Assembly (NCBI GenBank): GCA_021202015.1
Contig: JAJQDV010000066.1
Coordinates: 1 to 33,001, forward strand
DNA: 33,001 bases
Direction of reading: 5' to 3'
Source of the DNA: Clostridiales bacterium
GTDB lineage: Bacteria; Bacillota; Clostridia; Lachnospirales; Lachnospiraceae
Positions 15,797-23,307 of the stretch are shown here, one piece after another. Each line of letters starts with the position of its first letter. Positions within the stretch are counted from its first letter, which is position 1. The translations under genes and the position numbers were made by a program. The notes below the pieces were generated by a model, which was not told where the DNA came from, searched no databases, and saw only the letters and a program-made list of their open reading frames with translations.

Positions 15797-17638
15797 TCAG
15801 CCGTTCCTCTCCCACAGGCCGGCCGCCAGAACCGTCATGTCGTCACGCACCCTCCCGCCGGTAAACAGAAGAATCTGCTCCAGCACCTCCCGGGCAAACT
15901 GCGCCGGGTTCTCCGTATCGATGCCGCGGATAATATCCGCCGCCGTCTCCCTGGCGTCATCCACATACAGATGTTCCAGCACGCCGTCCGTCACCATGAC
16001 CACGAAATCTCCCGCTTCCAGACGTCTCTCCTGACGTCCCGGCTTCTGGTTCATAAACACGCCCACCGGCATGCTGTGGTCCTCCAGCCACTCCACCTGA
16101 TCTCCATGCCGGATGAAGGTGGCCGAAGCGCCGATTTTATAAATCTCCGCCTCGCCGCTGTCCATATCGATACAGGTCACGTCAACCGTAGAAAACAGAT
16201 TATTCTCCCCGTGCGTGACCATGGCGGAATTCATCATCTGCAGCGCCGTATCCGGCCGAAATCCGGATTCCATAAATTTCTCTATTAAATCTATCACCAT
16301 TTCACTTTCTTTACAAGCGGAAGTTCCGCTTCCCATCCCGTCGGAAATACTCATGATGCATCTGCCGTCGTCCAGCTGCTGAAAGGAAAAGCTGTCCCCG
16401 GAAACCTGTTCTCCCTCCCGCACGGCCCGCGCCACACCGTAACCGGCGAGCAGACGGGTGGTCTCCAGAAAAGAGACCCGCGCCTCCTTCTCCCCGAAAA
16501 GCGCCCGCGCGTCCTTCGACGGCAGAAACACACGTCCGGAAATTTTGCTGATCTGCGCCGCGATCTCCCTGACAGACACGCACCGCTTCCCGCGGGTATG
16601 GGCATAAAGGAGAACCTCCAGCTTGTCCCCGGCTTTTTTCAGGATGCGAAGTTCCTCACAGATGATCCCCCATTCCTTTAAACACAACCGGATCTGAGCG
16701 GTAAGCTTCCCCTCCGCCGCCGTCACATCCTGCTCGTTTCTGGCACAATCCTCCATAATATATGCCATGGCGTTCAGCTGCTGGGCAATCGCGTCACGAT
16801 TCTCCTGCAGCCGGTTGTACCAGGACAGATTCAGATGTGCCTTCTCAAACACCTGCATCACTCTCTGCATCATCTCATCCACGCAGACACAATGCTCCTT
16901 CAGCTCCCCCGCGCTGCCGGCCGCGTCTTCTCCCCGCTGTACAGCCTGCAGGAAACGGTACAGAATCTGATACATCGGGGCGCCCTCGGTATCCCAGCAG
17001 AGCGAACACCGGTCGCAGGAGACGCAGAAGCTCCCGGCCACCTCATTCTGCATCCGGCTCAGCTCTTCCGCCGTAAAATCACTCTTATAACGGTTCATCT
17101 GTGTGAACGTTCTGGAAAGCCGGCTGAAGGATTCCGCGTAACCGCTCAGTCTCTCGCTGCCCTGCACATAGACCGGAAGCGGCCGTCTCGTCCGCGGATC
17201 CCGGTCCGGGAACAGAAAAGACAGGTGCGTACACAGAAAAACGGCTCCCGCGACAAATATCCCCTCCAGTATGCCGATCACCGCCGTTGAGGCATTCGGC
17301 ATCCCCAGCATCCGCCAGATCCATGTAACTGCCGCCGTCACGGCGCCGGTCAAAACCGCGGTCTGCCCTGTCCGGCATCTGTGAAAATACCACTCCACGG
17401 TCTTCACAAGCATCGCGGACAGAATCAGTACCGTCCCGTACTTTACGAGCGCCCGCACCGGCGCAAGCGCCAGCAGGCCTCCGATGCTGCACAAAAACAG
17501 AAGACTCCGGTTCACCCCGGACATATACCCGGTCATAAACAGAACCGGCGTGAGCGGGTATACCCCCGCCACGCAGAACCGGGGCGCAAGAACCGCCACA
17601 ATACAGATCACCAGCTGCTTCACATCAAATTTTTTCAT
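15797..17638 (-). CDS. spoIIE: stage II sporulation protein E, compact form
   Basis: PP2C-type serine phosphatase that dephosphorylates SpoIIAA and so triggers sigma-F in the forespore. The C-terminal phosphatase carries the metal-binding aspartates D433 (SISDGMGSG) and D551 (MVTDGVLEH). The N-terminus has several membrane helices within roughly the first 135 residues, then a cysteine-bearing middle region (CVSCDRCSLC). At 613 residues it is much shorter than the 827-residue B. subtilis protein, with fewer membrane passes. The ATG at 17638 is chosen over 17647 because AGGAGG lies nine bases before it and abuts the earlier ATG. The position between divIC and tilS matches B. subtilis, and a Spo0A-type promoter lies upstream. 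Confidence 0.95.
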   Translation of the reverse strand: MKKFDVKQLVICIVAVLAPRFCVAGVYPLTPVLFMTGYMSGVNRSLLFLCSIGGLLALAPVRALVKYGTVLILSAMLVKTVEWYFHRCRTGQTAVLTGAVTAAVTWIWRMLGMPNASTAVIGILEGIFVAGAVFLCTHLSFLFPDRDPRTRRPLPVYVQGSERLSGYAESFSRLSRTFTQMNRYKSDFTAEELSRMQNEVAGSFCVSCDRCSLCWDTEGAPMYQILYRFLQAVQRGEDAAGSAGELKEHCVCVDEMMQRVMQVFEKAHLNLSWYNRLQENRDAIAQQLNAMAYIMEDCARNEQDVTAAEGKLTAQIRLCLKEWGIICEELRILKKAGDKLEVLLYAHTRGKRCVSVREIAAQISKISGRVFLPSKDARALFGEKEARVSFLETTRLLAGYGVARAVREGEQVSGDSFSFQQLDDGRCIMSISDGMGSGTSACKESEMVIDLIEKFMESGFRPDTALQMMNSAMVTHGENNLFSTVDVTCIDMDSGEAEIYKIGASATFIRHGDQVEWLEDHSMPVGVFMNQKPGRQERRLEAGDFVVMVTDGVLEHLYVDDARETAADIIRGIDTENPAQFAREVLEQILLFTGGRVRDDMTVLAAGLWERNG

Positions 17639-17701
17639 CGTCTCCATCCTCCTGCTTTTTTGAAATCACCGGTCTTCTCCCGGAATTCTCCGATGCGGGA
17701 T

Positions 17702-17766
17702 ATTCTAAAACGACGACGAAAAAATCTTTGTCAAACGGTCGACGGGTTTTTAAAAACTTTTCGGCA
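17702..17766 (-). promoter_or_regulatory. putative Spo0A-activated sigma-A promoter of spoIIE
   Basis: On the minus strand, TTGACA (17734-17729) and TAGAAT (17707-17702) are separated by 21 bases. The same unusually long spacing is known for the Spo0A-dependent spoIIE and spoIIG promoters of B. subtilis. An exact 0A-box core TGCCGAA (consensus TGNCGAA) lies 25 bases upstream of the -35 at 17766-17760. A one-mismatch box TGTCAAA overlaps the -35 in the opposite direction. The start codon is 64 bases downstream of the -10. Confidence 0.62.
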
Positions 17767-17841
17767 GAGTTCGCTTCCGTCTGGCTTTTCGAATCGAATT
17801 TATGAAGCTAAAGATTCTTATCATTTTAATGAAAAGTTTCT

Positions 17842-17898
17842 TTTTTTCATGGGACGAACTTTCCTATGAAAAAAGGAAGCCCCGCCGCGGGACCTCCC
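17842..17898 (-). terminator. rho-independent terminator after divIC, with a second A/T-rich hairpin
   Basis: On the minus strand GGAGGTCCCGC pairs with GCGGGGCTTCC (two wobble pairs) and is followed by TTTTTT. This is a strong terminator for the operon ending in divIC. Immediately beyond, an A/T-rich inverted repeat (TTTTTTCATGGGA against TTCCTATGAAAAAA) gives a second weaker hairpin. Confidence 0.82.
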
Positions 17899-17915
17899 TT
17901 ATTTACCTGTTATTC

Positions 17916-17944
17916 CGTAACTGTTCGGCACCTTCACAGTTACG
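17916..17944. repeat. GTAAC/GTTAC-family intergenic hairpin repeat, best copy
   Basis: CGTAACTGT and its exact complement ACAGTTACG flank an 11-base loop (TCGGCACCTTC). Related copies are at 9572 and, more decayed, at 7144. All three lie between co-directional minus-strand genes. The remaining gap 17648-17962 holds the spoIIE promoter and the divIC terminator; no gene is visible in it. Confidence 0.8.
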
Positions 17945-17962
17945 TTATTTTGCGACAGTTCC

Positions 17963-18256
17963 TTACTCTTCACGGAACAGAATCTCATCCTCATACACCA
18001 TGCCGAGCTTCGTCCTGGCCATATCCTCCACATACTCGTCCGAGCCGATATACGCCTCCTGCTCCTCAAGGTCCTCCGCACGCTGCTGCTCCTCCTCAAG
18101 CTGCGCCTGCAGCTGCGCCTCCTGCTCCTGATAGGACTGATCCTTCTGATAAAGGCGGACAATCTGCACCGACAGGATCGCCGTCAGCGCCAGAACCATA
18201 AAGGAGACACAAATCCTCCCCGCTCTGGACTTCCTTCTTTTTCTGCGATTATGCAT
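17963..18256 (-). CDS. divIC: DivIC/FtsB-type septum formation initiator
   Basis: Small cell-division protein of 97 residues that, by family, sits in the membrane and bridges FtsL and other division proteins outside the cell. A basic N-terminus (HNRRKRRKSRAGR) is followed by one membrane helix (near 17-35), then a long coiled coil rich in Q and E (YQEQEAQLQAQLEEEQQRAEDLEEQEAYI), and the conserved end EYVEDMARTKLGMVYEDEILF. ATG 18256 follows AGGAGAGGG and is preferred to an upstream in-frame ATG at 18292. The position between yabQ and spoIIE matches B. subtilis. Confidence 0.93.
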   Translation of the reverse strand: MHNRRKRRKSRAGRICVSFMVLALTAILSVQIVRLYQKDQSYQEQEAQLQAQLEEEQQRAEDLEEQEAYIGSDEYVEDMARTKLGMVYEDEILFREE

Positions 18257-18317
18257 TTCCCTCTCCTGACCTGCATCGGATCCCGCCCCCAATAAACGGA
18301 TTCACCCATGCACTGCT

Positions 18318-18809
18318 TTACAGCTTACTGAAACCTATTCTAACCGCTTTACCTATTTTTTTCAATTGTTTTTTTGCGCTTCGGGCACTTTTTTTACGAA
18401 TCGGAAAAACTTTCCGGAATCTGCTGCAGAAAACGCTGCCGAAAAAACGAAACGGAGCGCAAAATGCACGAAAAAAACGACCGAACGCGCGGACGATGCA
18501 GCTGAGAACGGCCGTGCCGCCTTTTACCACCCGCCGACTGAAAAAAATCCGGTAGAAAACCATCCCGAAAAAAGCGCCGAGAATGATAAACCCCCGCATC
18601 ACCCCCTCATTCTGTCTGTACATAAAGCCGAACAGCAGGAGGGCGCTGACGATCCAGAACAGCATATCCTCGACGGCAATCCCCGCCGTCCCGTGCCTTA
18701 CAACACGCCGGACGACCCGAAGCAGATCGTAGACAAAAAGCAGCGCAGCTCCTAATGGAATCGCCAGCACAAACAGCTGTGCCTGTTTCAGAATCTCCGG
18801 GTAGACCAT
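18318..18809 (-). CDS. yabQ: spore cortex biosynthesis protein YabQ
   Basis: Membrane protein of 163 residues that, in B. subtilis, is made in the mother cell and is needed for spore cortex. There are about four hydrophobic stretches: residues 8-27 (LFVLAIPLGAALLFVYDLL), two near 45-80 (LFWIVSALLLFGFMYR and GFIILGAFFGMVFYRIFF), and a further weaker one. The C-terminus is strongly basic. The ATG overlaps the yabP stop as TAATG (18811-18807), so it is translationally coupled. The frame continues upstream across yabP to 19154, but this is not the start. Identification rests mainly on the hydrophobic pattern and on position between yabP and divIC. Confidence 0.88.
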   Translation of the reverse strand: MVYPEILKQAQLFVLAIPLGAALLFVYDLLRVVRRVVRHGTAGIAVEDMLFWIVSALLLFGFMYRQNEGVMRGFIILGAFFGMVFYRIFFSRRVVKGGTAVLSCIVRAFGRFFRAFCAPFRFFGSVFCSRFRKVFPIRKKSARSAKKQLKKIGKAVRIGFSKL

Positions 18810-19096
18810 TACTGAAACAAACGGCGAAGGAAGGTCTCCTTTTGTCCGTTTTCTTTCTTTAGATCTGAATATTGAAGGGAGTCGATCCCCCCGGAGAGTT
18901 CCACCTCTCCCTTTTCCAGGGTCAGCCTGTTTACATGAAGATCTTTCCCGCGGATCATCAGCATGCCGAGCTGCGTTTCCAGCAGGATCTCGTTCACGTC
19001 GAAGGACAGGATGTCGGTGACGCCGTTTAAGGCGCAGGAGCTGCGGTTTGTCAATGCGATCTTGTGCGAAGCGGGTGGCGCCTGTCTCTCTTCCAT
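18809..19096 (-). CDS. yabP: sporulation protein YabP
   Basis: A 95-residue protein of the YabP/YqfC family, needed with YabQ for normal spore development in B. subtilis. The family core is clear: LTNRSSCALNGVTDILSFD, ILLETQLGMLMIRGKDLHV and LTLEKGEVELSGGIDSLQYSD. The start has GGGAGG eight bases upstream. It begins a tight set with yabQ (TAATG overlap) and divIC. A possible sigma-E promoter lies about 70 bases upstream. Confidence 0.95.
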   Translation of the reverse strand: MEERQAPPASHKIALTNRSSCALNGVTDILSFDVNEILLETQLGMLMIRGKDLHVNRLTLEKGEVELSGGIDSLQYSDLKKENGQKETFLRRLFQ

Positions 19097-19166
19097 AGAA
19101 AAAACCTCCCTTATCCATGATAAAGCTGTAAAGATCGCGAAAGGAGTTTCGCAATCGCCTGGTTTA

Positions 19167-19196
19167 TCTATATGAAGGTGCGCCGGGGATTATGCG
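19167..19196 (-). promoter_or_regulatory. possible sigma-E promoter for yabPQ
   Basis: On the minus strand CGCATAAT (19196-19189) fits the sigma-E -35 pattern GKMATAWT in seven of eight positions. After 14 bases comes CATATAGA (19174-19167), which shares the CATA core of the -10. The yabP start is 70 bases downstream. B. subtilis yabPQ are sigma-E dependent, so the position makes sense, but the -10 match is only moderate. Confidence 0.4.
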
Positions 19197-19203
19197 GTCT
19201 GGT

Positions 19204-19443
19204 TTAAAGATACCGGAACATCTCCTTCGCCTCTTCTTTGCGGGATGTATCCGCAACCTGAAGTACCTCGACACGAACGGACTTATTGCCGAAGGCGATC
19301 TCGATCTCGTCGCCTTCCTTTACATTCAGGGAAGCTTTCGCCGTTTTGCCGTTTACCATAACGCGGCCGGCATCACAGGCCTCATTGGCGACCGTACGGC
19401 GTTTGATGAGCCTGGACACCTTTAAAAATTTATCTAATCTCAT
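19204..19443 (-). CDS. rqcP: S4-domain RNA-binding protein RqcP (YabO/Hsp15-like)
   Basis: Small S4 RNA-binding protein of 79 residues. In B. subtilis the orthologue (formerly YabO) works with RqcH on stalled 50S subunits, supporting alanine-tail addition in ribosome quality control. The whole S4 fold is visible: MRLDKFLKVSRLIKRRTVA, ANEACDAGRVMVNGKTAKAS and NVKEGDEIEIAFG. ATG 19443 is preceded by AAAGGAAATTTT and gives the standard N-terminus; an upstream in-frame ATG at 19470 has no site. Its position between HU and yabP is conserved. Its ribosome-binding site lies inside a copy of the intergenic repeat described for 19451-19555. Confidence 0.94.
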   Translation of the reverse strand: MRLDKFLKVSRLIKRRTVANEACDAGRVMVNGKTAKASLNVKEGDEIEIAFGNKSVRVEVLQVADTSRKEEAKEMFRYL

Positions 19444-19450
19444 AAAATTT

Positions 19451-19555
19451 CCTTTCGCGCTCCTGCGCAATCGAGCAGGAGGCGGTTTTGCCTCTTACTC
19501 GCCGCGCGGGGTGCGTGCAGCTCTGCCGCAATATTCCTTTCGCACCCCTGCGCAT
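19451..19555 (-). repeat. structured intergenic repeat element between HU and rqcP
   Basis: On the minus strand ATGCGCAGGGGTGCGAAAG (19555-19537) opens the element. GCGCAGGGGTGCG pairs with CGCACCCCGCGC (19515-19504) with one bulge, enclosing a small GCAGAGCTGC palindrome. A second, 17-of-19 match to the core (19469-19451) lies just before rqcP and supplies its AAAGGAA site. A further copy of the core with its own palindrome is at 32962-33001 on the plus strand. Other short inverted repeats (TCCTGC/GCAGGA) lie within it. Confidence 0.65.
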
Positions 19556-19556
19556 G

Positions 19557-19588
19557 ATAAAAGGCTGTTTCCTCTACGGAAACAGCCT
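19557..19588 (-). terminator. rho-independent terminator after HU
   Basis: AGGCTGTTTCC pairs exactly with GGAAACAGCCT across a five-base loop, and TTTTAT follows on the minus strand. It lies 18 bases after the HU stop codon. Confidence 0.88.
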
Positions 19589-19606
19589 CTTCTGTCATAA
19601 ACCTGA

Positions 19607-19882
19607 TTACGCGTTGAGCGCGTCCTTCAAAGCCTTGCCCGCCTTAAACTTAGGCGCCTTGCTCGCGGCAATGGTCATGGCCTCGCCCGTGCGGGGATTC
19701 TTGCCCTCTCTCTCGGCACGCTCGGAAACCTCGAATGTACCGAAACCGACCAGCTGAATCCTGTCACCGTTTTTCAATCCCTCCGCAACTGTCTCCGTAA
19801 AAGCGGACAGAGCCTTTTCAGCATCTTTTTTGGAAAGACCGGACTTCTCAGCCATCGCTGCAACCAATTCTGTCTTGTTCAT
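19607..19882 (-). CDS. hup: HU-family histone-like DNA-binding protein
   Basis: A 91-residue HU protein that binds and bends DNA as a dimer. MNKTELVAAMAEKSGLSKKDAEKALSAF is the helical dimer part, and GDRIQLVGFGTFEVSERAEREGKNPRTGE leads into the DNA-wrapping arm. The RNP-type arm reads GKNPRTGEAMTI, with the intercalating proline kept. It has a strong AGGAGG site and a near-consensus sigma-A promoter, and its own terminator, so it is probably transcribed alone at high level. Synteny with rqcP and yabP matches Bacillus and clostridia. Confidence 0.97.
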   Translation of the reverse strand: MNKTELVAAMAEKSGLSKKDAEKALSAFTETVAEGLKNGDRIQLVGFGTFEVSERAEREGKNPRTGEAMTIAASKAPKFKAGKALKDALNA

Positions 19883-19944
19883 AAATACATCCTCCTGAAA
19901 TACCCGTCTCCATCGGGTTTTGTCTTGAAATACGATATAGAATA

Positions 19945-19973
19945 TTTATACTGTTTTTCATAGTGTTTGTCAA
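19945..19973 (-). promoter_or_regulatory. sigma-A promoter of HU
   Basis: On the minus strand TTGACA (19973-19968) and TATAAA (19950-19945) are separated by exactly 17 bases. The -10 lies about 60 bases upstream of the HU start. Confidence 0.85.
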
Positions 19974-20126
19974 GCAAATACGAAAAAAGAATGTAAAATA
20001 CGGCGATACCTCTGCTTGCCTAACTGTTTTTTCTATGATAATATGAAACCAGGGTGCATTTTCAGCCTGATTTACGAATCATTTTGTAATGATTTTATAC
20101 TGCAAATTCAAAAAGGGGGAATTACC

Positions 20127-21809
20127 ATGTATCAGGAAGAATACCGGCGCTGGCTCTCAGCAGATCTGGAAGACGCCGACTTAAAACCGGAGCTGGCCCG
20201 TATCGAGGGCAATGACAGCGAGATCAGAGAGAGGTTCGCCGTCTCTTTAAAATTCGGGACCGCGGGTCTGCGGGGCGTACTCGGAGCCGGCACCAACCGC
20301 ATGAATATCTATGTGGTCCGCCAGGCAACGCAGGGGCTCGCCAACTGGGTGAAGACGCAGGGCGGTACACAGACCGTGGCGATCAGCTATGACAGCCGCT
20401 TAAAGAGCGATATCTTTGCAAAGACCGCAGCCGGCGTGCTGGCGGCGAACGGCATTTCCGTGCGTATTTATGACGCCCTGATGCCCGTACCGGCGCTGTC
20501 GTTTGCGACACGCTACTACAAATGCAATGCCGGTATTATGGTGACCGCCTCCCACAATCCCGCTCAGTATAACGGCTACAAGGCCTACGGACCGGACGGC
20601 TGTCAGATGACGGACGACGCTGCCGCCATCGTCTACGATGAAATACAGAAGATCGATGTGTTAAACGGCGCGCACTTCATCTCCTTTGCGGAAGGTGTGG
20701 AAAACGGCCGGATACGCTTCGTCGGAGACGACTGTAAGGACGCATTCTACGAAGCCATCGAGGCGCGCCAGGTGCGGCCGGGTCTCTGCAGGACTGCCGG
20801 ACTGAAGCTGGTCTACAGCCCGCTGAACGGCTCCGGACTCGTCCCGGTCACCAGAGTCTTAAACGACATCGGCATCACCGATATCACCATCGTTCCGGAG
20901 CAGGAGTATCCGAACGGGTATTTTACCACCTGCAGCTATCCGAACCCGGAGATCTATGCCGCACTCGAGCTCGGTCTGAAGCTGGCGGAGGCGTCCGGCG
21001 CGGATCTGATGCTCGCCACGGATCCGGACGCGGACCGGGTCGGCATCGCCATGAAGTGCCCGGACGGTTCCTATGAGCTGGTCAGCGGGAATGAGATGGG
21101 CGTCCTGCTCCTCGACTACATCTGCGCGGGGCGGATAGAGAAAGGCACGATGCCGGCGGATCCGGTCGCCGTCAAATCCATCGTCTCCACCCCTCTGGCG
21201 GACGCGGTCGCCGCGCACTACGGCGTAGAGCTCCGCAGCGTCCTGACCGGATTCAAGTGGATCGGCGATCAGATCGCCGGTCTGGAGGCGGCAGGCGAGG
21301 AGGATCGCTTCATTTTCGGCTTTGAAGAGAGCTACGGCTATCTGGCCGGTCCCTATGTCCGCGACAAGGACGCCGTCATCGCTTCCATGCTGATCTGCGA
21401 GATGGCTGCTTATTACCGCAGCACGGGCAGCTCGATCAAACAGCGTCTGGAGGAGATCTACGCACAGTACGGCCGCTATCTGAACAAAGTAGACAGCTAC
21501 GAATTCCCCGGCCTGACCGGCATGGATAAAATGAGCGGCATCATGCAGTCCCTTCGGGATCACGCGCCGACAGAGTTTGCCGGACAAAAGATCGTCAGCG
21601 TCACCGACTATAAGGATACCGAAGCCACCGGCCTTCCGTCTGCCAATGTGCTGATCTACGCGCTGGAGAGCGGCGCCTCCGTCGTGATACGCCCTTCCGG
21701 CACGGAGCCGAAGATCAAGACCTACTTCACGACACTCGGAAAGGATCTCGCGGAAGCGCAGGCGCAGAAGGATGCGCTGACCGAGGCGATCCGGCCGCTG
21801 CTGGCGTGA
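20127..21809 (+). CDS. phosphoglucomutase/phosphomannomutase family protein (alpha-D-phosphohexomutase)
   Basis: A 560-residue phosphosugar mutase that likely interconverts glucose-1-phosphate and glucose-6-phosphate, linking glycolysis with glycogen and wall-sugar pools. The phosphoserine is S142 in TASHNPAQYNGYK, the metal loop is DPDADRVG, the sugar-binding stretch is GFEESYGY, and the phosphate-binding end is RPSGTEPKIK. ATG 20127 follows AAAGGGGG at good spacing; the frame runs open to 20016 but has no earlier ribosome-binding site. It is the only plus-strand protein gene in the middle of the window and is divergent from HU. A TATACT (20096-20101) close upstream may be its -10, with no convincing -35. 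Confidence 0.93.
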   Translation: MYQEEYRRWLSADLEDADLKPELARIEGNDSEIRERFAVSLKFGTAGLRGVLGAGTNRMNIYVVRQATQGLANWVKTQGGTQTVAISYDSRLKSDIFAKTAAGVLAANGISVRIYDALMPVPALSFATRYYKCNAGIMVTASHNPAQYNGYKAYGPDGCQMTDDAAAIVYDEIQKIDVLNGAHFISFAEGVENGRIRFVGDDCKDAFYEAIEARQVRPGLCRTAGLKLVYSPLNGSGLVPVTRVLNDIGITDITIVPEQEYPNGYFTTCSYPNPEIYAALELGLKLAEASGADLMLATDPDADRVGIAMKCPDGSYELVSGNEMGVLLLDYICAGRIEKGTMPADPVAVKSIVSTPLADAVAAHYGVELRSVLTGFKWIGDQIAGLEAAGEEDRFIFGFEESYGYLAGPYVRDKDAVIASMLICEMAAYYRSTGSSIKQRLEEIYAQYGRYLNKVDSYEFPGLTGMDKMSGIMQSLRDHAPTEFAGQKIVSVTDYKDTEATGLPSANVLIYALESGASVVIRPSGTEPKIKTYFTTLGKDLAEAQAQKDALTEAIRPLLA

Positions 21810-21846
21810 AAAGGATCCGACGCAGAAGAGACTGACAGAGAATGTT

Positions 21847-21877
21847 AAAAAGCAGCTGTGTTCAACAGCTGCTTTTT
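21847..21877. terminator. bidirectional terminator between the phosphosugar mutase and cca
   Basis: AAAAAGCAGCTGT and its exact complement flank a five-base loop, with an A-run on one side and a T-run on the other. It ends the plus-strand mutase gene and touches the stop codon of the minus-strand cca gene. Confidence 0.92.
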
Positions 21878-23205
21878 TATTGATGCCGAAACCACTCCAG
21901 CAGCGCTTCCCTTTCATTCATCTCCGGATGCTCCAGCACCTCCTGCAGCATGGCCTCCAGCGCACTGCCGATCTCCCTGCCGGGCGTCATCCCCTGCGCG
22001 ATGAGATCGGAACCGGACACCGCCAGGTCTCTCAGGGACAGACACTGCTGCTTTTCGACGATCTGATGGTAAACCGCCTCATACTCTGCAAGATGATCCA
22101 GCTTTTCTCTGCGGAGATAATCGCTCTGCGCCAGAATATCCGCGCGTTTCACCGCGAAGAGCGCCGGATACTGCGCCTCGCCGTTGCGGTACATGCTCCG
22201 GCGCACATTCCGCTCCGTCACGGGATACGGACGGTCATCATGGGCGCGCACGAGCGCTTTGACCTTTGCGATCGTGTCATTGTCAAACTTTAATCGCCGC
22301 AGGATCTGCCCGGTCATCTCCGCACCCTTCTGCGGATGGCCGTGGAAATGATCGATCCCGTTCTCATCCCGGCGGGCGCAGACCGGTTTCGCCACATCAT
22401 GAAACAGCATGGTCAGGCGCAGCACGCGGTCGGGCGGCACCTCGCGCAGAGACCGGATCGTATGCATCCCGACTGTCCCGCAGTGATGCGGATTCTGCTG
22501 CGGCGTCCGCATCATCGCGGAAAATTCCGGCAGAATGACATCCGCCATCCCCGTCTCATAAACAGAAAGAATCTCCTCCGGATGAGGAGATACCAGCAGC
22601 TTCACCAGCTCGGCCTGAATCCGCTCCGCGCTGATCTTTTTCAGATTCCCGGCCAGCCGAAGAATCGCGGCGCGGGTATCCTCGTCCAGACGAAATCCCA
22701 GCTGCGCGGCAAACCGCACCGCCCGCAGCATGCGCAGGGCGTCCTCCCCGAAACGATCCTCCGGATTCCCCACGCAGCGGATCACGCCCCGCTCAATATC
22801 ACCCAGTCCGTCAAAGGCATCGACAAAACCAGCGTCCTCATTGTACGCCATCGCGTTGATCGTAAAATCCCGGCGTTTCAGATCCTCCGGCAGGCTTGCC
22901 GTAAAAACAACATCCTTCGGATGACGGGCGTCCTCATACGCTCCGTCGATCCGGTAGGTCGTCACCTCGAAGCCCTCGCGATCCAGCAGAACCGTCACCG
23001 TGCCGTGCTGGATGCCGGTATCAATCGTATGGCGAAAAACAGCCTTCACCTGATCCGGCCTCGCGGAGGTCGTGATATCCCAGTCCTGCGGCTCCCGCCC
23101 GAGAACCGAATCCCGGACACAGCCGCCCACCGCATAGGCCTCATGACCCGCTTTCTTTAAGCTATCAATTATAAACGACACCTTCTCCGGCAGTCGAATC
23201 TCCAT
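21877..23205 (-). CDS. cca: CCA-adding tRNA nucleotidyltransferase (HD-domain form)
   Basis: Adds or repairs the 3'-CCA of tRNAs. This matters here because the tRNA-Ser gene in the window has no encoded CCA. The class II nucleotidyltransferase head reads AVGGCVRDSVLGREPQDWDITT with the two catalytic aspartates, followed by RRDFTINAMAYN and the RFGEDALRMLRAVRFAAQLGF neck. An HD domain (MLFHDVAKP) sits in the C-terminal half. ATG 23205 is preferred: MEIRLPEKV is the usual N-terminus and AGAGGTG lies before it, while the earlier 23253 start falls in a region of inverted repeats. Length is 442 residues. The proS gene lies about 100 bases upstream, with two short hairpins in between. Confidence 0.94.
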   Translation of the reverse strand: MEIRLPEKVSFIIDSLKKAGHEAYAVGGCVRDSVLGREPQDWDITTSARPDQVKAVFRHTIDTGIQHGTVTVLLDREGFEVTTYRIDGAYEDARHPKDVVFTASLPEDLKRRDFTINAMAYNEDAGFVDAFDGLGDIERGVIRCVGNPEDRFGEDALRMLRAVRFAAQLGFRLDEDTRAAILRLAGNLKKISAERIQAELVKLLVSPHPEEILSVYETGMADVILPEFSAMMRTPQQNPHHCGTVGMHTIRSLREVPPDRVLRLTMLFHDVAKPVCARRDENGIDHFHGHPQKGAEMTGQILRRLKFDNDTIAKVKALVRAHDDRPYPVTERNVRRSMYRNGEAQYPALFAVKRADILAQSDYLRREKLDHLAEYEAVYHQIVEKQQCLSLRDLAVSGSDLIAQGMTPGREIGSALEAMLQEVLEHPEMNEREALLEWFRHQ

Positions 23206-23307
23206 GAAACACCTCTGAATCTGCCCTGCGTCGAATCGGCAGGGCTTCCCCATTGCCGTTCGTCAGGTCTTTCCCGTAACGGACAGACCTGCTTCTCCCG
23301 CCATGGT

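Noticed and set aside
20859-21917. Minus-strand open frame opposite the phosphosugar mutase
   Set aside because: Shadow frame; the plus-strand gene has all family motifs.
23223-23291. Two hairpins (GCCCTGC/GCAGGGC and CAGGTCT/AGACCTG) between proS and cca as a terminator or riboswitch
   Set aside because: No T-run follows and no known riboswitch core is seen, so they are too weak to be called; they are only mentioned with cca.
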